DNA of 64,000 nucleotides from Mycobacterium conspicuum (GCF_010730195.1 NZ_AP022613.1:1674001-1738000), one strand, 5' to 3'. Positions 47,355 through 57,080 are shown, counted from the stretch's first letter. The notes: generated by a model not told the origin, from the sequence alone. Numbers and translations: made by a program.

Positions 47355-47807
47355 CTATTGCGGTACGTCGGCCGGCGCGGTCGCTGTTCCGGTGTCTCGT
47401 GGTACGTATTCATCGATTCGTGTCGCGTTGAGCATGTAGATCCAGGGGCCGGTTGGGCGGTCGGCGATGATCTGCTCCATGCGTGGCCAATGCCGCACAA
47501 CACGGACCAGCCAGTCCCACGTCGACTCGTCCTTCTTGCCGCCGATGTTGAACACCCGAAGTCCATGGTTCCAGAGCGCCTGAATCTCGATGGGCTTGGT
47601 CCGCAGCCTTTTGTCTCGGGTAATTACTACGAGGCCACGCCGAGCGACCGCGGGAATCCATTCCGTATCAAGTGCTCCGCGTGGGCACTCGGGGATCAGC
47701 GGGTGCCCCACGTGAATGGTGTCCTTGCGCGCAGCAGTGAGTGCAAGGCCGAGGCCCGCGGCGCTCTCGTCGACATAGAACCGGACGAGGTTGGCGACCG
47801 CGACCAT
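47355..47807 (-). CDS. PIN-like toxin of a type II toxin-antitoxin pair
   Basis: A 150-residue protein starting MVAVANLVRFYVDESAAGLG. The first acidic residue in FYVDES, the Asp/Glu in DTEWIPAV, and VVITRDKRLRT match the catalytic Asp set of PIN-like (VapC-related) nucleases of the kind paired with DUF433 antitoxins. It would cleave RNA when free. It starts 18 bp after the antitoxin stop on the same strand. A longer upstream start is not supported. Confidence 0.75.
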   Translation of the reverse strand: MVAVANLVRFYVDESAAGLGLALTAARKDTIHVGHPLIPECPRGALDTEWIPAVARRGLVVITRDKRLRTKPIEIQALWNHGLRVFNIGGKKDESTWDWLVRVVRHWPRMEQIIADRPTGPWIYMLNATRIDEYVPRDTGTATAPADVPQ

Positions 47808-47825
47808 TGCCGCACCGAGCCCGAA

Positions 47826-48557
47826 TCAGCCCGCCAACGCCGCATAGGCCCCGGCGGTCTTGAGCTCGTAGCGCACCGCAGCTTCAACGAGATGCTGCGG
47901 CAATTGGTACAACTCGGCGATCATCTCTATCGGATCACCGGCGACGTAGAGCTCGCGGATCACCTCCGTCGGTACGCCGCGAGTGGATGGTTCGCCAAAT
48001 CGCTGCAGAGGATTTACGACGACATCGCGAATCGCCGGATCAGGACTCAGGCTTGTCACCACCGGGTGTCTGGACCGACCGCTGCCGACATCGTTCCACT
48101 GCAGCGAATCGGCAAACTCTTGGGCCGGCGGCGACCAGGCGAGCATCTCCTGATCGTTGCGGACGACCACCAGACGGAGCCGGCGGTGAAGACCGACCGT
48201 CTCCTCGACCTTGCGGACGAGTTCGCGCCCTTCCACCGCAAGCCAGGTTTTCGCCGAGGCCAATGGGTACCGGGTATTCAGCTCATCGCGGAGTTTCTCA
48301 ACGGCCGGCCTCATTTTCAGGAGAGAAACGCCCTCTTCGCGGTACTCGGCGAGGAGTCGGGCCTCAATGAACTCACCCCAGGTGACCACCTCATCGCCGG
48401 TTTGCCCGACGCGGATTACCGGCGGATAGCTCTTGCCGCCCCTGCGGTAGCCGTCGATCCAGCGTTGCGACGTGCCAGCTCGGAGCCCAAGGATGCGGTC
48501 AACCTGACCGAACCCGTACACGGGTCGGTCTTGCAGGTGGACCACGTCGTTGCTCAT
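47826..48557 (-). CDS. DUF433-type antitoxin / DNA-binding protein
   Basis: A 243-residue protein from ATG 48557. The N-terminal HTH is MerR/DUF433-like (YGFGQVDRILGLRAGTSQRW). Middle helices EFIEARLLAEYREEGVSLLK and a C-terminal DUF433-like end with REL, EMIAELYQLPQHLVEAAVRY are present. It pairs with the PIN-like toxin, neutralising it and repressing the operon (family knowledge). The operon is opposite in direction to hsd and lies between hsdS and hsdR, with DUF1016 remnants on both sides. Confidence 0.78.
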   Translation of the reverse strand: MSNDVVHLQDRPVYGFGQVDRILGLRAGTSQRWIDGYRRGGKSYPPVIRVGQTGDEVVTWGEFIEARLLAEYREEGVSLLKMRPAVEKLRDELNTRYPLASAKTWLAVEGRELVRKVEETVGLHRRLRLVVVRNDQEMLAWSPPAQEFADSLQWNDVGSGRSRHPVVTSLSPDPAIRDVVVNPLQRFGEPSTRGVPTEVIRELYVAGDPIEMIAELYQLPQHLVEAAVRYELKTAGAYAALAG

Positions 48558-48659
48558 AAGTTCACATCATGTCAGGCGACACCGACGATCCGCATGCAGA
48601 TTCCACAGGCGGATACGCACAGCGTTGTTCGATTGGTACTAAGTGTAAGACCCCTGCGG

Positions 48660-48952
48660 ATATCCACTCGAGTTCCGACCGAGCGTCAATGTGCGGCCGC
48701 GGCGGCCAATCAAGAGCTGCTTGCCATGTATTGCGTCATCGACCGGCGCGCCTCGGATCTGAAGGAACGCTTCCCGCACACCGAGGGTTTTCGCTGCGCA
48801 ACCTCAAGTACGTGTGGGCGTTTGCGGCAGCGTGGCCAGAGGACGCAATTGTGCAGGCGCCACTTGCACAATTGCCCTGGTATCTCCAGAACACACTGAT
48901 CGAGAAGCTCGAAGCCGAGCTGGACCCCGGGAGTGAGGATCAGCGATCATGA
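48660..48952 (+). pseudogene. DUF1016-family remnant before hsdR
   Basis: Two frames together resemble the DUF1016 N-terminal domain. One frame has NQELLAMYCVIDR and RASDLKERFPHTEGF. After a shift at the TTTT near 48790, the other has GFSLRNLKYVWAFAAAWPED, AIVQAPLAQLPWYLQNTLIE and a stop at 48952. The catalytic PDDEXK part is gone. Its end overlaps the hsdR start (ATGA), so translation of hsdR may have been coupled to it. DUF1016 genes are common passengers in type I loci. Confidence 0.65.
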
Positions 48953-51900
48953 CCGAATTCAGTGAGGCGGCCTGGGAACACAAAGTCCTCGATGATCTGG
49001 CTGAGCATGAGTGGATCGCGATGTCGGGCAGCGAGATTGCTCCAGGCACCGACGGCGGCCGCGAGTCCTGGTCGGACATCGTGCTGCCCGACCGCATGCT
49101 GGCCAAGATGCGCGAGCTGAATCCCGATGTCCCCGGCCAATACCTGGACCAGGCGCGCGCAGAAATCATCGCGCCGCGCTCCCAGGACGCCATCACCGAG
49201 AACTTTCGGCTGCACCGCTACCTCGTCGAGGGCTACCGGGGAATCACCTACATCGACCCCGACGGCATCGAGCAGAACCCCACGATACGGCTGATCAGTC
49301 ACCGGCCCGAAGCAAATGAATTCCTTGCCGTCCAACAGGTTACGATCCGTTCCACCGAGAACCACCGGCGCTTCGACGTGGTGGCGTACCTCAACGGGAT
49401 GCCGGTCACGATTTTCGAGCTCAAGCAGGCCGGTGCACAGCACGCCGACATCGCCGGCGCGCACGCGCAACTGCAAACCTATCTGCGTGAATTCCCGATG
49501 GCGTTCCGGTTCGCGGTGCTAACCGTGATCAGCGACGGCGTTAGTGCCCGCTACGGCACACCGTTCACCCCGCTGGAGCATTTCGCGCCGTGGAACGTCG
49601 ACGATGACGGCAAGCTCGTCGAGGTCGGGAAGACCGCCGACGACGAGGACGTGCCGATCGAGTTAGAGACCCTGATCGACGGCCTGTTCAACACTGAACG
49701 CTTCCTGCAACTGCTGCGCAACTTCACCGCGTTCGACGAGGACGGCGATGGAGTGGTCAAACGAATTGCCAAGCCACATCAGTACTTTGCCGTCACTAAG
49801 GCGGCCGGCCAGACAGTGCAAGCGGCCGAGAGCGACGGTAAGGCGGGCGTGGTTTGGCACACCCAGGGCTCGGGCAAGTCGATGGAAATGGAGCTCTACG
49901 CACACCTGGTCGCGCAATCCCCGAAGCTGAAGAACCCGACCGTCGTCGTCGTCACCGACCGCACTGACCTGGACTCCCAGCTCTACGAAACGTTCAACCG
50001 CTCAGCGCTGCTCGCCGAAACCCCGGTGAAAGTGACCACGCGATCCCAGCTGCGCGAGGAACTGTCGAACCGCACCACCGGCGGCATCTACTTCACCACC
50101 TTGCAAAAGTTCGGCCTCACCAAGGCCGAACGCCAAGCCGGGGCAGATCACCCTCTGCTAACCGATAGGCGCAACATCATCGTCATCGTGGACGAAGCTC
50201 ACCGCAGCCACTACGACAATATCGACGGCTACGCCCGGCACATCCGTGACGCCCTGCCCAACGCGGTGTTCATCGCCTTCACCGGCACGCCGATCTCGGA
50301 GGTCGACCGCAACACCCGCGACGTCTTCGGCCCGACCATCGACACCTACGACCTGACTCGTGCGGTGGCCGATAACGCCACGGTGCCAGTCTATTTCGAG
50401 CCGCGTTTAGCCAAAGTCGGGTGGGCGGAAGGCTTCAGCGAGGATGACCTGGATGAGGCCGCAAAAGAGGCAACCCTCGGCCTCGACGACGTCGAACGCG
50501 CGCAGATCGAAAAGTCGGTCGCCGTCATCAACGCAATTTACGGAGCACCGGAGCGCCTTGCGAAGCTCGCCGAGGACATCGTCACGCACTGGGAAGCGCG
50601 CTCCGAAGCGGTGCGGCTGTTCATCGACTGCACTGGCAAGGCGTTCATCGTCGGCGCGACACGCGAGATCTGTGCGCGGCTTTACGAGCAGATCATCGCG
50701 CTGCGCCCGCACTGGGATCACGAGTCCGTCGATAAAGGGGCCATCAAGGTCGTCTACTCGGGTTCGGCGCACGACTCGGAACTGATCGCCAAACATGTGC
50801 GCAGGGAAAGCCAGAACAAGACCATTCAGAAGCGATTGCGCGACCCCGACGACGAACTGCAGATTGTCATTGTCAAGGACATGATGCTGACCGGCTTCGA
50901 CGCGCCGCCGCTGCACACCCTGTATCTGGACCGGCCGCTCAAGGGCGCGCTGTTGATGCAGACGTTGGCACGGGTTAATCGGACCTTCCGCGGCAAGCCG
51001 TCGGGATTGCTGGTCGCCTATGCGCCGCTGGTGGACAACCTCGCGGCGGCCCTGGCCGAGTACACCGAGACCGACCGCGCCGAAAAGCCACTCGGCAAGG
51101 ACATCGACGCCGCGGTTGTCGAGGCCCGCAAACTCGTTACGCGGCTGGACGAATTGTGTGCGGGCTACGACTGGCGGTCCAAGGTGCCGCTGGTCGGGTG
51201 GTTGAAGGCGGCCATCGGCCTGGCCGCCTACCTGCGCGCGCCGACCACTCCGGGAAACCAGGACACACCAACGCTTGGCGATCAGTTCCGCACGCTGTCA
51301 AACCATTTGGCACGCGCTTGGTCGCTATGCGCCGGAAACGAGACGCTCGGCGAGTTGCGGCAGACCGTGAAATTCTACGAGCAAGCCCGGGTGGTGATGG
51401 GCAAGTTCGATGCTCAGCAGCGCCAGGCCGAGGGCAAGCCGATCCCGGAGGAAATCAAGCGGCTGCTCTCGGGGCTGGTCGACGCGTCGACCGCGGGCGG
51501 CGAGATCATCGACATCTACCAGGCTGCGGGCTTGGGTAAGCCGTCGTTATCTGACCTGACACCGGAATTCGAAGTCAAGGCCAAAAAATCTGAAAACCCA
51601 CACCTGGCCATCGAGGCGCTACGCGCTTTGCTCTCCAAGGAGATGGGCGCGGCGACCAAGAACAATTTGGTGCGTCAGCGCGACTTCTCTGATCGGATTT
51701 CGGATTTGATGCGCAAGTACACCAACCAGCAGCTCACCTCGGCAGAGATCATCGCCGAACTCATCGCGATGGCCAAAGAGGTAGCCGCCGAAGGGGATCG
51801 GGGCAAGCGCTTCACACCCCCGCTGTCGCATGACGAGCTTGCGTTCTACGACGCCGTCGCGGAGAACGAATCCGCGGTTGAAATCCAGGGCGAGGAGGTC

Positions 51901-52128
51901 CTGGCGCAGATTGCGCGGGAACTGGTAGCGGTGATGCAGCGTGACACCAAAACGGACTGGACGGTGCGCGACGACGTGCGCGCCAAACTGCGTTCGTCGA
52001 TCAAGCGGCTGCTCGTCAAGTACAAGTACCCGCCAGACAAACAACCGGCGGCGATCAAGCTGGTGATCGAGCAGATGGAGGCGCTAGCGCCACGGTACGC
52101 GGAGGCGCACGTAGCGAAGGTCCAATAA
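48949..52128 (+). CDS. hsdR: Type I restriction endonuclease subunit HsdR
   Basis: A 1059-residue motor and nuclease subunit. The PD-(D/E)xK nuclease is near residues 130-160 (RFDVVAYLNGMPVTIFELKQ). Walker A is WHTQGSGKSMEM near 306 and DEAH is in VIVDEAHRSHYDN near 415. Motif III is FTGTP, and late helicase motifs include DMMLTGFDAPPLHTLYLD and QTLARVNRTF. It cuts unmodified DNA after translocation with HsdM/HsdS. The ORF is intact. M. tuberculosis H37Rv keeps hsdM and hsdS here but, to my knowledge, no hsdR, so this genome seems to have the complete system. Confidence 0.95.
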   Translation: MTEFSEAAWEHKVLDDLAEHEWIAMSGSEIAPGTDGGRESWSDIVLPDRMLAKMRELNPDVPGQYLDQARAEIIAPRSQDAITENFRLHRYLVEGYRGITYIDPDGIEQNPTIRLISHRPEANEFLAVQQVTIRSTENHRRFDVVAYLNGMPVTIFELKQAGAQHADIAGAHAQLQTYLREFPMAFRFAVLTVISDGVSARYGTPFTPLEHFAPWNVDDDGKLVEVGKTADDEDVPIELETLIDGLFNTERFLQLLRNFTAFDEDGDGVVKRIAKPHQYFAVTKAAGQTVQAAESDGKAGVVWHTQGSGKSMEMELYAHLVAQSPKLKNPTVVVVTDRTDLDSQLYETFNRSALLAETPVKVTTRSQLREELSNRTTGGIYFTTLQKFGLTKAERQAGADHPLLTDRRNIIVIVDEAHRSHYDNIDGYARHIRDALPNAVFIAFTGTPISEVDRNTRDVFGPTIDTYDLTRAVADNATVPVYFEPRLAKVGWAEGFSEDDLDEAAKEATLGLDDVERAQIEKSVAVINAIYGAPERLAKLAEDIVTHWEARSEAVRLFIDCTGKAFIVGATREICARLYEQIIALRPHWDHESVDKGAIKVVYSGSAHDSELIAKHVRRESQNKTIQKRLRDPDDELQIVIVKDMMLTGFDAPPLHTLYLDRPLKGALLMQTLARVNRTFRGKPSGLLVAYAPLVDNLAAALAEYTETDRAEKPLGKDIDAAVVEARKLVTRLDELCAGYDWRSKVPLVGWLKAAIGLAAYLRAPTTPGNQDTPTLGDQFRTLSNHLARAWSLCAGNETLGELRQTVKFYEQARVVMGKFDAQQRQAEGKPIPEEIKRLLSGLVDASTAGGEIIDIYQAAGLGKPSLSDLTPEFEVKAKKSENPHLAIEALRALLSKEMGAATKNNLVRQRDFSDRISDLMRKYTNQQLTSAEIIAELIAMAKEVAAEGDRGKRFTPPLSHDELAFYDAVAENESAVEIQGEEVLAQIARELVAVMQRDTKTDWTVRDDVRAKLRSSIKRLLVKYKYPPDKQPAAIKLVIEQMEALAPRYAEAHVAKVQ

Positions 52129-52220
52129 TGCGCGATAGCGCCCACGGGTCGTGAACCTAGAAAACCATTGCTGCGCACTAGGATCGACCGGTACTAGCAG
52201 ACTCTGGAGGCACACAAAAG

Positions 52221-53438
52221 ATGCGATTTCTGACCTGGAATATCAGTCATGGTGGCAGTTCACGCATCACTGCGATCTGCACACAGATTGCAGAGTACCG
52301 GCCGGATGTTTTGGTGCTGACTGAGTTTCAGACGTACAACGAAGATGAGTTGCGAGCCCAGCTCGGGAGCTTTGGCTACGGCTTCATCGTGACTTCGAAC
52401 CCAGCATCTAGACAGAATGGTTTACTTGTTGCATCCACGCTACCGCTCGAAGTCGAGAAGCCGCCGGGATGGGAAGTGGACCGAGAGCGGTGGTTAGCAG
52501 TCCGTGTCGCGGACCTAGAGCTCGACCTGCTTGCGGTCCACATACCAGGTTCGGACGACAACAAATTTCGAGATGGCTTCGGCGTCTCCGGTGTAAAGCG
52601 CAAGGAACAGATGTGGGAGCGCGTCATCAGCTATGCCGATGGACGTGGTGCGGGGAGAACGCTCATCATGGGCGATTTCAATACGGGGCTACGCATCGAT
52701 GCTGAGGGCGCACCATTCAAGCTGTCGCGCTATATCACGACGCTCAGCGAGAACGGCTTCGTTGACTCGTGGCGCCTTCTGAATCCCGGAGCGCGGGATT
52801 TCACCTGGTATTCGAAGCGCAAAGACAGAGAAACCGGAGTTACGCACGATCTCAATGGCTTTCGCCTGGACTACATTTTCGCTTCTACTCTGCTTTGCGA
52901 GTCGATCATCGATGCCCAGATATTGCATGGCCCTCGCCAGGCGGGGACGTCCGATCATGCTGTTGTAATCGCGGAAATAGACATGACCACATCAACATCT
53001 CCGGCAACGCGCAACCGAGTTGAGACGAACAGCCCCACCGGCGAGGTCGACGGTAATGCTGACCAGTGTGCGCATGCGGACAGCAGCCCTACTGTCCGCA
53101 CAAAGACGCCGGCAGCAGGTGGAAAATTTCGAGTGCAGTTCGACATCGCCCCAGGGAGCCTGGCGGACATGGTCAACGGCCTAAATGGGGAGGCCGCGCA
53201 GAAGGAATTCCGGCCCGCGTACATCACCGCAGACTGGAATCGTGGCGTGCTGTGCGAATTCAGAGTTTGGGGTACTCAGCTCCTTCAAGATGGATCGCTC
53301 GGCAGTCGACAGCTGGACCATCTCTGGAAGCGGCGGATTGCCGACGGCGGAATCAGGTACTCCGACTTGCCCATGCCGGTGGCCGCTTTGCTCCGCGCGT
53401 ATATCGATGAGCACGGCCTCTCGCACCCGCCTGCGTAG
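52221..53438 (+). CDS. Endonuclease/exonuclease/phosphatase (EEP) family protein with extra C-terminal domain
   Basis: A 405-residue protein from ATG 52221 behind TCTGGAGG. Residues 1-255 show the EEP fold: LTWNISHGG (Asn), VLVLTEFQTY (Glu), LDLLAVHIPG, LIMGDFNTGL (Asp/Asn), and the final TSDHAVVIAE (Asp-His). After a Thr/Ser/Asn-rich linker a ~110-residue C-terminal domain follows (FRVQFDIAPGSLADMVNGLN). A nuclease or phosphodiesterase activity is likely. Co-directional with hsdR, 92 bp downstream, it may be an accessory of the defence island. More AT-rich than core genes. Confidence 0.75.
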   Translation: MRFLTWNISHGGSSRITAICTQIAEYRPDVLVLTEFQTYNEDELRAQLGSFGYGFIVTSNPASRQNGLLVASTLPLEVEKPPGWEVDRERWLAVRVADLELDLLAVHIPGSDDNKFRDGFGVSGVKRKEQMWERVISYADGRGAGRTLIMGDFNTGLRIDAEGAPFKLSRYITTLSENGFVDSWRLLNPGARDFTWYSKRKDRETGVTHDLNGFRLDYIFASTLLCESIIDAQILHGPRQAGTSDHAVVIAEIDMTTSTSPATRNRVETNSPTGEVDGNADQCAHADSSPTVRTKTPAAGGKFRVQFDIAPGSLADMVNGLNGEAAQKEFRPAYITADWNRGVLCEFRVWGTQLLQDGSLGSRQLDHLWKRRIADGGIRYSDLPMPVAALLRAYIDEHGLSHPPA

Positions 53439-53526
53439 TGGTTTAGAGGTTTCAGCGGTGCGGGGGCCAAAGCTGAGCGGAGTCTCAATGCCATCCGTGC
53501 AGACTCGCCCGGCTAAGGTGAGCGCC

Positions 53527-54279
53527 GTGGCCGAGATCGCGCCGCTGCGCGTGCAACTGATCGCCAAGACCGAGTTTCTGGCGCCGCCGGACGTGCCCTG
53601 GAGCACCGACGCCGACGGCGGTCCGGCGCTAGTCGAATTCGCCGGACGGGCCTGCTATCAGAGCTGGTCCAAGCCCAACCCCAGGACCGCCACCAACGCC
53701 GGCTACATCAAGCACATCATCGACGTCGGGCACTTCTCGGTACTCGAGCACGCCAGCGTGTCGTTCTACATCACCGGCATCTCCCGGTCCTGCACGCATG
53801 AGCTCATCCGGCATCGGCATTTCTCCTACTCACAGCTGTCGCAGCGCTACGTGCCGGAGGGTGATTCGCGGGTCGTCGTGCCGCCCGGCATGGAGGGCGA
53901 CCCCGAGCTGCAGCAGATCCTGACCGCCGCCGCCGACGCCAGCCGCGCCACCTACACCGAGCTGTTGGCCAAGCTGGAGGCCAAGTTCGCCGACCAACCA
54001 AATGCGATCCTGCGCCGCAAACAGGCCCGCCAGGCCGCCCGCGCGGTGCTGCCCAACGCCACCGAGACGCGCATCGTGGTGACCGGGAACTACCGGGCCT
54101 GGCGCCACTTCATCGCCATGCGCGCCAGCGAGCACGCCGATGTGGAAATCCGACGCCTGGCCGTCGAATGCCTGCGGCAGCTCACCGAGCTCGCCCCGGC
54201 GGTGTTCGCCGACTTCGAGGTGTCCACCCTGGCCGACGGCACGCAGGTGGCGACCAGCCCGTTGGCCACGGAAGCTTGA
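53527..54279 (+). CDS. thyX: Flavin-dependent thymidylate synthase ThyX
   Basis: A 250-residue FAD-dependent enzyme making dTMP with NADPH and methylene-THF, independent of ThyA and yielding THF directly. GTG 53527 gives the M. tuberculosis length and N-terminus (AEIAPLRVQLIAK); another GTG at 53518 is possible. The ThyX motif RHRHFSYSQLSQR lies near residue 95, with GRACYQSWSKP and RIVVTGNYRAWRHFIAMRAS elsewhere. First gene of the thyX-dapA-RNase J block. Confidence 0.96.
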   Translation: MAEIAPLRVQLIAKTEFLAPPDVPWSTDADGGPALVEFAGRACYQSWSKPNPRTATNAGYIKHIIDVGHFSVLEHASVSFYITGISRSCTHELIRHRHFSYSQLSQRYVPEGDSRVVVPPGMEGDPELQQILTAAADASRATYTELLAKLEAKFADQPNAILRRKQARQAARAVLPNATETRIVVTGNYRAWRHFIAMRASEHADVEIRRLAVECLRQLTELAPAVFADFEVSTLADGTQVATSPLATEA

Positions 54280-54359
54280 AGCAGCCTGAAGCGGCCTGAA
54301 ACACGCGCGCTCGCGGTGGTGGCAAATGGGTTTGGTACCGCCAGGTAACCTGGAGAACC

Positions 54360-55262
54360 GTGACCACCGTCGGATTCGACGCGCCCGCGCGCCTGGGAAC
54401 CCTGCTGACCGCGATGGTCACGCCGTTCGCCCCGGATGGCGCGCTGGACACCGCGGCCGCGGCGAAACTGGCCAACCACCTCGTCGATGCGGGATGCGAC
54501 GGCCTGGTGGTCTCGGGAACCACCGGCGAGTCGCCGACCACGTCCGACGACGAGAAGCTCGAGCTGTTGCGGGTCGTGCTCGAGGCGGTCGGTGACCGGG
54601 CTCGCGTCGTCGCCGGGGCGGGCAGCTACGACACCGCGCACAGCGTCCGGCTGGCCAAGGCCTGCGCGGCCGAGGGCGCCCACGGGTTGCTGGTAGTCAC
54701 GCCGTACTACTCCAGGCCACCCCAGCGCGGGCTGATCGCCCATTTCACCGCCGTCGCCGACGCCACCGACCTGCCGGTGCTGCTCTACGACATCCCGCCG
54801 CGGTCGGTGGTGCCGATCGAGTCCGACACCATCCGCGCGCTGGCGTCGCACCCCAACATCGTCGGGATCAAGGACGCCAAGGCGGACCTGCACAGCGGCA
54901 CCCAGATCATGGCCGAGACCGGACTGGTCTACTACTCGGGCGACGACGCGCTGAACCTGCCCTGGCTGGCCATGGGCGCCACCGGTTTCATCAGCGTGAT
55001 CTCGCACGTGGCCGCGGGCCAGCTGCGAGAGTTGTTGTCCGCCTTCGGTTCCGGGGACATCGCCACCGCGCGCAAGATCAACGTGGCGCTGGCTCCGCTG
55101 TGTAACGCGATGAGCCGACTGGGCGGGGTCACGATGTCCAAGGCGGGCCTGCGGCTGCAGGGCATTGACGTCGGCGACCCCCGACTGCCGCAAGTGCCGG
55201 CCACGTCGGAGGAGCTCGACGCGCTGGCCGCCGACATGCGCGCGGCGTCGGTGCTCAGATGA
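54360..55262 (+). CDS. dapA: 4-hydroxy-tetrahydrodipicolinate synthase
   Basis: Condenses pyruvate with aspartate semialdehyde in the lysine/DAP pathway. The 300-residue (beta/alpha)8 protein starts (GTG) MTTVGFDAPARLGTLLTAMV. It has VSGTTGESPT, the Tyr in LLYDIPPRSVV and the Schiff-base Lys in VGIKDAKADLHSG near residue 170. Same length as Rv2753c. Follows thyX by 80 bp. Confidence 0.95.
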   Translation: MTTVGFDAPARLGTLLTAMVTPFAPDGALDTAAAAKLANHLVDAGCDGLVVSGTTGESPTTSDDEKLELLRVVLEAVGDRARVVAGAGSYDTAHSVRLAKACAAEGAHGLLVVTPYYSRPPQRGLIAHFTAVADATDLPVLLYDIPPRSVVPIESDTIRALASHPNIVGIKDAKADLHSGTQIMAETGLVYYSGDDALNLPWLAMGATGFISVISHVAAGQLRELLSAFGSGDIATARKINVALAPLCNAMSRLGGVTMSKAGLRLQGIDVGDPRLPQVPATSEELDALAADMRAASVLR

Positions 55263-55280
55263 CCGCAAAGTGAGCTAGCA

Positions 55281-56957
55281 GTGAACGAAGACCTCGTCCC
55301 GCCCGGCCCGCTGGCCGCCGGTGGGTTGCGGGTCACCGCGCTGGGCGGCATCAACGAAATCGGCCGCAACATGACGGTTTTCGAACACCTCGGCCGGCTG
55401 CTCATCATCGACTGCGGCGTGATGTTCCCCACCCACGACGAGCCCGGCGTCGATCTGATCCTGCCCGACCTGCGGCACATCGAGGACCGGCTCGACGACA
55501 TCGAGGCACTGGTGCTGACGCACGCGCACGAGGACCACATCGGGGCGATCCCGTTTCTGCTGCGGCTGCGGCCCGACATCCCGGTGGTGGGCTCGCGGTT
55601 CACCCTGGCGCTGGTCGCGGCCAAATGCCGCGAGCACCGCATCAAGCCGGTGTTCGTCGAGGTCAAAGAGGGCCAGAGCAGCAGGCACGGCGTCTTCGAG
55701 TGCGAGTTCTTCGCCGTCAACCACTCGGTGCCGGACGCGCTGGCCATCGCGGTCTACACCGGCGCGGGCACGGTGCTGCAGACCGGCGACATCAAGCTCG
55801 ATCAGCTGCCGCTGGACGGGCGACCCACCGACCTGCCGGGCATGTCACGGCTCGGTGACGCGGGCGTCGACCTGCTGCTGTGCGACTCGACCAACGCCGA
55901 GCATCCCGGGGTGGGGCCGTCGGAAAGCGAGGTGGGCCCGACGCTGCACCGGCTGATCCGCGGCGCGGACGGCCGCGTCATCGTGGCCTGCTTCGCCTCC
56001 AACGTCGACCGGGTGCAGCAGATCATCGACGCCGCGGTGGCGTTGGGCCGGCGGGTGTCGTTCGTCGGGCGGTCGATGGTGCGCAACATGGGCATCGCGC
56101 GGGAACTGGGTTTCCTGCGGGTCGACGATTCGGACCTGATCGACATCGGCGCCGCCGAGATGATGCCGCCCGAACGGATCGTGTTGATCACCACCGGCAC
56201 CCAGGGCGAGCCGATGTCGGCGCTGTCGCGGATGTCGCGCGGCGAGCATCGCAGCATCACGCTCAACGCGCAGGATCTGGTGATCCTGTCGTCGTCGCTG
56301 ATCCCCGGCAACGAGGAAGCCGTCTACGGCGTCATCGACTCGCTCGCCAAGATCGGGGCCCGCGTCGTCACGAATCAGCAAGTGCGCGTTCATGTTTCGG
56401 GCCACGCCTACGCGGGTGAGCTGCTATTCCTGTACAACGGGGTGCGGCCGCGCAACGTGATGCCGGTGCACGGCACCTGGCGGATGCTGCGCGCCAACGC
56501 CAAGCTGGCCGCCGGCACCGGTGTGCCGCCCGAGTCAATTGTGTTGGCCGAGAACGGGGTCAGCGTCGACTTGGTGGGCGGCAAGGTCAAGATCGCCGGC
56601 GCGGTGCCGGTCGGCAAGATGTTCGTCGACGGGCTGATCACCGGCGACGTCGGCGATATCACCCTGGGGGAGCGCCTCATCCTGTCGTCGGGCTTCGTCG
56701 CGGTGATCGTCGTGGTCGAGCGCGGCACCGGGCGCGCGGCGACCGCGCCGCACCTGCATTCGCGCGGCTTCTCCGAAGACCCGAAGGCGCTCGAGCCCGC
56801 CGTGCGCAAGGTCGAAGAAGAGCTGGAACAGTTGGCGGCCAACAACGTGACCGATCCGGTACGCATCGCCCAGGGCGTGCGCCGCACCGTCGGCAAGTGG
56901 GTCGGCGAAACCTACCGCCGGCAGCCGATGATCGTGCCGACCGTCATCGAGGTTTAG
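55281..56957 (+). CDS. rnj: Ribonuclease J
   Basis: A 558-residue metallo-beta-lactamase/beta-CASP nuclease (Rv2752c in M. tuberculosis). It degrades and matures RNA by 5'-3' exo- and endonuclease action. GTG 55281. Metal ligands are in LTHAHEDHIGAIPF near residue 80, the second His in AVNHSVPDAL, and Asp in VDLLLCDSTNAEHPG. beta-CASP motifs include FASNVDRVQQIIDAA and VHVSGHAYAGELLF. The short spacing (18 bp) to dapA suggests cotranscription. Confidence 0.95.
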   Translation: MNEDLVPPGPLAAGGLRVTALGGINEIGRNMTVFEHLGRLLIIDCGVMFPTHDEPGVDLILPDLRHIEDRLDDIEALVLTHAHEDHIGAIPFLLRLRPDIPVVGSRFTLALVAAKCREHRIKPVFVEVKEGQSSRHGVFECEFFAVNHSVPDALAIAVYTGAGTVLQTGDIKLDQLPLDGRPTDLPGMSRLGDAGVDLLLCDSTNAEHPGVGPSESEVGPTLHRLIRGADGRVIVACFASNVDRVQQIIDAAVALGRRVSFVGRSMVRNMGIARELGFLRVDDSDLIDIGAAEMMPPERIVLITTGTQGEPMSALSRMSRGEHRSITLNAQDLVILSSSLIPGNEEAVYGVIDSLAKIGARVVTNQQVRVHVSGHAYAGELLFLYNGVRPRNVMPVHGTWRMLRANAKLAAGTGVPPESIVLAENGVSVDLVGGKVKIAGAVPVGKMFVDGLITGDVGDITLGERLILSSGFVAVIVVVERGTGRAATAPHLHSRGFSEDPKALEPAVRKVEEELEQLAANNVTDPVRIAQGVRRTVGKWVGETYRRQPMIVPTVIEV

Positions 56958-56970
56958 GCACAAGCTAAGT

Positions 56971-57056
56971 GTGAACCCAGGGCTTTCGGTGTGAAACGAG
57001 GGCGAGATTTTCGCCGTCTGACCGCCCACGCCTCACACTGAAAGCCCTGAGTTCAC
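56971..57056. terminator. Long imperfect inverted repeat at convergent junction
   Basis: GTGAAC-CAGGGCTTTC-GTGTGA at the left and TCACAC-GAAAGCCCTG-GTTCAC at the right form a long stem with few mismatches around a centre containing GGCGAGATTTTCGCC. It lies between the RNase J stop and the methyltransferase stop (57081). Probably a bidirectional terminator. Confidence 0.65.
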
Positions 57057-57080
57057 AATCAAATTCGAAACGGCCTGCCG

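Noticed and set aside
46959..48899. 646-codon plus-strand open frame across the TA region
   Set aside because: It is largely antisense to the DUF433 and PIN-like genes, has the Arg/His/Gly-rich composition of a shadow frame, and only short stretches match DUF1016.
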